Source: Chelonoidis abingdonii (lineage: Eukaryota > Chordata > Testudines > Testudinidae). Taken from it: DNA of 64,000 nucleotides. Under the pieces are notes generated by a model, which worked only from the letters and a program-made list of their open reading frames with translations, made no database searches and was not told the origin of the DNA. A program made the position numbers and the translations under genes. Every line of letters begins with the position of its first letter. Positions within the stretch are counted from its first letter, which is position 1. Of the stretch, positions 59,276 to 64,000 are shown in pieces. The stretch spans positions 139,835,473-139,899,472 of the forward strand of contig NC_133771.1 of NCBI RefSeq assembly GCF_003597395.2, read 5' to 3'.

Positions 59276-60716
59276 CCATATGTACTTTATAATAATATAA
59301 AGAGACACTAGCAGGCAGAAGAGGATGCAGGCTGTAATTCCTTTGGAACTGAAAAATTTCCTTGTAAGGTTTCCAGAGATCAATCCCACTTGCAGATGGG
59401 ATTCAATATCCTTCAAATTAAAACTGCAAAGGAAAGCATGTGCTGAAGTCATAATTAAAGTATCCAGCTACAGAGTAAGGCATGGAAATCCCAAAAAATC
59501 TGCTTGTATGGGGCAGAATCTAGGGATGTGCTGAATTAGGTATAACAAAGTTCAGTTCTGTCAACACTCCTCCACATTTCTATAAAGACTGCAATGGCTC
59601 CTTAAGGTTTTTATTTTTGTTTTTTAATTATTGTTGTTATTATTAGCATACAGACTGAATAGATAAAATGTATAAATAGAGGCTTGACACTGACACCTAA
59701 TCTTGGACAGTTTAAGTTTCTCAATCGCTGTTTTTTACACTAGAAAATAGAAGAAATGTTTGATAGACGAACACTCAGAACAGCCAAGTGAATATTTGAC
59801 ATTGAGTAATCTCATGTATTGTGGAGCAACAAGTTCTGCTGGGGGGAGGGGTTTACTCATTAGTTCATTTTAAAACAAGGTGATTTTAAAAAATAAATCT
59901 TATGTATTTTCACTGAACTGAAATCATGGATATATAAAGTATGTTTAAAAAAATAAATTACTTCCTTAACTGCAAGCAGTCTTAATCCCATAAGCCTTAT
60001 TGGTTAAATAATTACACAGATGCCACTAGTGTAGAGCACAATTATAAAATAATTCTATGCTATTTAGGGTTATATTCTTAAGGACCCCATATTTGCTTCA
60101 CAAGCACTGATAGCAATTTATATCGTGGTCAAAAAAGAGGATCTAACTCACTGTACTAAGTGCATTTGTAGTATTATAAATAATTGCTATAAATAATTGG
60201 CTTACGTGAAATCAGTAAATGTATGCATAAATATCTACTCTAGGCAATCAGTAGTTAAATCTCTTGATAAAAAGTCTGAGATTTGTGCACAGGCTAAAAT
60301 ATCTGAACCGATGAATGCACAGTTCAGTTCCTGCTTACAAGGTCTAATAGGCAAAATAAGCAGAAATTGATAAAATGTGATTGGAACTCAAAGATAGTAT
60401 TCCATCTGCAAGTACAGTCCACGTGCATTCACTTGGGCAGCGGCTGATGCCCAGCAGTTGCACTGTGAACTATGAATTGATCTGCCACTATCTCTAACTT
60501 TCTGCAGAAACACTCCACTACACCTCACTGTGACTACCTCATAGCTACTTTTCCAAAGCTCCAGCAAAACACTTTTTGCTGAGCAGAGAGTGACTGCTGA
60601 ACATTTACTCAGAACGGAGGCCAGCGTGAAGGACAAGAGCACACAGGAGTTTAGTCTGGCAGGGGGGAAAGACCTCTTATCAAGAAATGTTACTCTCTTT
60701 GCAAGTTAGGATAGTA
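59276..60716. other. AT-rich, no recognised feature
   Basis: No repeat that I can name. The region 60410-60650 is less AT-rich and open on the minus strand (84 codons), without a recognisable product. Confidence 0.35.
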
Positions 60717-60790
60717 CAGTGGTTCTCAACCTTTTTTGTACTGGAAGCCCTGTGGTCATCATCCCATCTAGCTACCTCCCAATCCTCCAC
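60717..60790 (+). mobile_element. hAT (Charlie-like) terminal fragment
   Basis: Starts CAGTGGTTCTCAACCTTTTT, a common hAT terminus. The other end was not found. Confidence 0.55.
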
Positions 60791-61468
60791 ATTTTACAAT
60801 ATGGGAAGGCCAGCTTAGTTATGTTTCTAAATACTTTAGATCAGTTACAGTGCACTATGTAAGATTTCTTATTAGGATGGTCCTAAACAATTTCCCTTGG
60901 CTCCCCCAAGGCCTTTGGAAATCTCTCAGAAGCCACTGTTTCTCAGTTGTACTAGGCACTGAGAAAGAGTTACCCAGAGGACAGCACAACTGCAAGTGTA
61001 CCCACAGAAATAGCTGCCTCGCATTCAAAGGGTTAAATGGAAAGGCACAAGAGAAGCATGTTTTACTCAGATACACAGGCAACAAGAGCAGCAGCAGTGC
61101 AAGCTCATGAACTTTAACTTGCCTATATTCTTAACCACTGTCCTGGAGATGAGTAGTTCAAAATATATGTTTATTCTGACTTTTGCTTTCTTCTAAAAAT
61201 TGTTAGATTGCCAGTCATATTTCCACAGAAGGTGAATAACTGTTGGTTAGTACAGAACTGGGGACTGTACAGGCTGAAGGGCTCCATAGCCCTTTAAGTC
61301 CACATAAGTTTAAATTCTAAATTTTCATTATTAAAATACTTGTCTCTCACATGCATGGCATTAAAATACTTATACAACTGTATAAGAAGAGTCCAAAATG
61401 CTGTGTACTTTCAAGCTGCAGCTGAATAAGCAAACTCAGGTATCCGTGGAAAATGTGCATGATAGTAA

Positions 61469-62415
61469 GGCCTTGTCTAAACTACCAAGTTTTGTTGACA
61501 AAAGTTATGCTACTTTAATTAAACTGCTGTTGCATATCCACACTATGCTCCTTGTGTTGGCAGAGTGCATCACACTAGCAGCTCTTGCACTGACACAGAG
61601 AGCAGTGCTCTGTGGGTATTTATCCCACTGGGTAAATGGTCGCAGAGTGCTTTTGGGAGGGGTTTGCAATGCCTCATGGGGCAGGTACAGCATCACAATG
61701 AGCAGGTTTCTCAATCCCATAGTTCCATGGGCAGCCTACTAGATTGCTAGTTGCTTTTCAACTGAAGTTTGGAGGGGGGAGGGGGGAACAGCATGTGACA
61801 GGGAGTGTGTGTTTTTGGGAGGGGGGGGGGGGGCTGTGTATGTGACAGAGACAGAGTGTGTGTTGAGGAAGTATGTGTGTTGAGGGAAAGTGTGTTGGCA
61901 TGCTGTCTCTAAGTTCAGACAGCAGCCTGAACAACCAATCCTGAGAGAGGGGGACACCCCTCCACATCAGTCCCCAGCTCTGTACAGCACAACGGTCTCT
62001 CCCCACCCCACAACAGCCCACTATGTCTGCCTGCCCATGGTTCTGTGATTTCCTCCCACCGCCTTCTCAGCTGCTGGGAGCAGCTTCCTCAGCAGCTCTG
62101 GGAGTTCTCCATGCTGAGGAATGTCAAAGCTTCCAGGAGTTTGAAAGGAGAGAGGCAGGGTGGCTGAGTTCAAAACAGTAAGCAGAGTGGTGAACAGCAT
62201 TTTGGGATACTGGGAGAGGCAGTTATGGCGACATAACGAACAGCAACATCTACACGGACACTTTGTCGCTTTAACTTTGTCACAAAAAGCTTTATGCCTC
62301 TCGTTGCGGTGGTTTTATTTTGCCATCAGAAGTAGTTTTGTAGTGTGTACACCTCCACTGTTTGGTCGGCAAAAGTTGTCTTTTGCCGACCAAACTGTGT
62401 AGTGTAGAAAATGCC
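61469..62415. mobile_element. Harbinger-type MITE
   Basis: The ends GGCCTTGTCTAAACTACC and GTAGTGTAGAAAATGCC are inverted, with TAA at the left and a mutated GAA at the right. Subterminal 'gttttgttgacaaaag'/'cttttgccgaccaaac' blocks are complementary. The interior holds a G-run and GT-rich tract near 61780-61890 but no gene. Confidence 0.75.
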
Positions 62416-63794
62416 GAAGTTTTCAGTAAAGACACTTAAGCAACTTGTGGGACGACCAACAGACTTGCCCCCTATCTTCCCACAAAAAGGTCACACAGCT
62501 TTTTGAAGTCTGAATCTTGGAAAGGTTGTCTCATTTAACTGTAAAACATTAGCTATATGTATTCTGTGCTGCTATCAGCACATTGTGTAAGAATTCACAT
62601 TTTCTTCTCTATGGCTTTAAAATATAGTGCAAAAAAAGTGTATCTTTTTAAAATGTACAAATGTAGCACACAACATTTTGCACAGTCCTACACCACACAA
62701 AAATACAGCAATATATACAGTAATCATGTTCTCAGATTATAAAAGCTGATTGTCCAGTTAAAAATGTTTTACTGAGGATAAGTATTATATATTTAGTGTT
62801 GCAGCTTCTATTATTACATTAGGTAGTATCTTCTGTACACTAGTTACCCTGCACGTAAAAATACTGATCCAAATATATCTGATACCAATATTGAGAACAA
62901 ACGAAAACTAATCTACTTTCTTCCTAGACTCATATACTGGTGATTGCAACAGACTGACAATATCCTGTAATATCCAGAACAAACCTTGAGGACTTAAGAT
63001 AATGTTTACTGAATTAAATTGAAACTTACTGAATTAGGGTTAATAAATTTGGGTTACATTGTATTAAAAATGCAACTGTGTACATGTTACTATAGTATTG
63101 TATGCACCTTCTCTAGTAAGGATGGGGTGCTAATGTACTTCCTCCCTTATCATCCCTTTGAAGCCACGCCTTGGAAAAGCTACATAAATACTAAGTAAAA
63201 TTAGATTCTCCGGAGACCAACAAACAAAGATAGGGACTTTTGGGTAAATACCCTGGTTTTAAACTGACTCAGAGCCTTCATCCTGATCCAGTAAATGGAG
63301 AGAACCCTGGTCCACAGAGGGCCCCAACCCTTAGAGTAGAGTTGGAGGGACTGGGCCTACTGAGATTTTCTAAGACTGGGGGTTTGTTCTCAGCTGACAC
63401 TGTCACAAACTGGTAACCACAAGGGATCCCTTGGGTTGGGGGGTTGAAAGACTGCTTCTGCCAGAATCCATGTTAGGATGAAAGTAAGCTTATTAGCACA
63501 CATGCAGGGTCTTTTATTGGCTGTAATATGTTTTCTTTGTAGTGCTTTTTTACATTCAAAATAAAATAGGTTTGCATAAGAAGAAGTGTGTGGTAGTTAC
63601 AACTGCAGCAATTACACCTGTAAACCATCTCTAAAGCAAGCAGGCTTGCGTGGACAGCCTCTCTTGGCTGGGAATAACACAGTGAAGGGGGGGGGGGAGG
63701 GATTTGTGCAGCCTGGAAATTCTCTTTCTCAGTCAGAAAGGAGAAAGATGCTGGTCTCTGCCCAAGAAACACAACTGCTGGGGAGGTGAAGTCT
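62416..63794. other. Mostly unique AT-rich sequence
   Basis: Positions about 63160-63440 have an LTR-like texture ('ccttggaaaagctacataaa', 'ctgacactgtcacaaactgg') without defined ends. No gene supported. Confidence 0.35.
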
Positions 63795-64000
63795 GAGGTC
63801 TGGTCTACACTACGCTGTTAAACCAATTTTAACAGCATTAAATTGATTTAACGCTGCACCCGTCCACACTACACTGCTCTTTATATCGATTTAAAGGGCT
63901 CTTTAAATCAATTTCTGTACTCCTACAAAACGAGAGGAGTAATGCTAAAATCAATATTACTATATCGGAATAGTGTTAGTGTGGACGGAAATCAACATTA
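63795..64000. mobile_element. PIF/Harbinger MITE, 5' part, cut by the window edge
   Basis: Begins gaggtctggtctacactacg and continues 'acccgtccacactacactgc', 'tttaaagggctctttaaatc' and 'acgagaggagtaatgctaa'. It is closely colinear with the first 200 bp of the element at 28152-30344. Confidence 0.9.

Noticed and set aside
40071..63277. Minus-strand ATGAAG occurrences (near 40073, 45306, 55485, 63272) as the missing ARID4B start exon end
   Set aside because: None is followed by GT, so none can be the exon end encoding Met-Lys before the exon at 31905.

Overview
The window is a non-avian sauropsid (almost certainly turtle) nuclear genomic segment lying inside one host gene, ARID4B, transcribed from the minus strand. 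Five consecutive coding exons are recognisable, in transcript order 31795-31905, 18782-18847, 16425-16515, 5761-5840 and 1087-1178. All five have canonical GT/AG splice sites and compatible phases. Together they encode about 146 residues of the N-terminal Tudor-type region of the SIN3/HDAC-associated chromatin protein ARID4B (SAP180, RBP1-like 1). The exon carrying the initiator ATG was not found to the right of 31905, and no convincing CpG-island promoter was seen. The right half of the window is therefore probably first-intron or upstream sequence. Exons after residue ~149 lie beyond position 1.

The turtle assignment rests on the repeat content: CR1 LINEs with octamer 3' ends, a DIRS-type retroelement gag, PIF/Harbinger elements and many derivatives with GTCTACACTA-type ends, a tailed SINE family typical of turtles and crocodilians, and a MIR-type SINE.

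Layout from left to right. 1-715: minus-strand CR1 fragment. 1087-5840: two ARID4B exons, with LTR-like sequence at 2030-3330 and a Harbinger-type MITE containing a Tigger-like MITE at 3736-4377. 6788-7049: hAT fragments. 7876-13855: internally deleted DIRS-like element whose gag is split by a plus-strand CR1 (9134-11650). 14305-15279: Tigger-like element. 16425-18847: two exons. 19437-24894: MITEs, an LTR-like block cut by two MITEs, a hAT element with an exact 8-bp duplication, and a palindromic SINE dimer. 27503-31363: hAT element, a 2.2-kb Harbinger derivative, and a second palindromic SINE dimer. 31795-31905: exon. 34448-39981: SINE, hAT, nested and Tigger-like elements. 40102-44151: a two-gene PIF/Harbinger transposon (Myb/SANT-like gene plus strand, DDE transposase minus strand, convergent), dead but nearly complete. 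45158-52758: MIR, LTR-like, hAT and Tigger-like elements. 52759-64000: mostly AT-rich sequence with a small Tigger-like MITE (58637-58826), a CR1 tail, and two Harbinger-type MITEs, the second cut off by the window edge.

I found no convincing new host gene, RNA gene, CRISPR array or operon-like system. The most unusual structures are the two palindromic SINE dimers flanked by target-site duplications, the near-complete Harbinger transposon sitting among its own derivatives, and the CR1-in-DIRS nest. Family names and comparisons with human ARID4B come from memory; no search was run.
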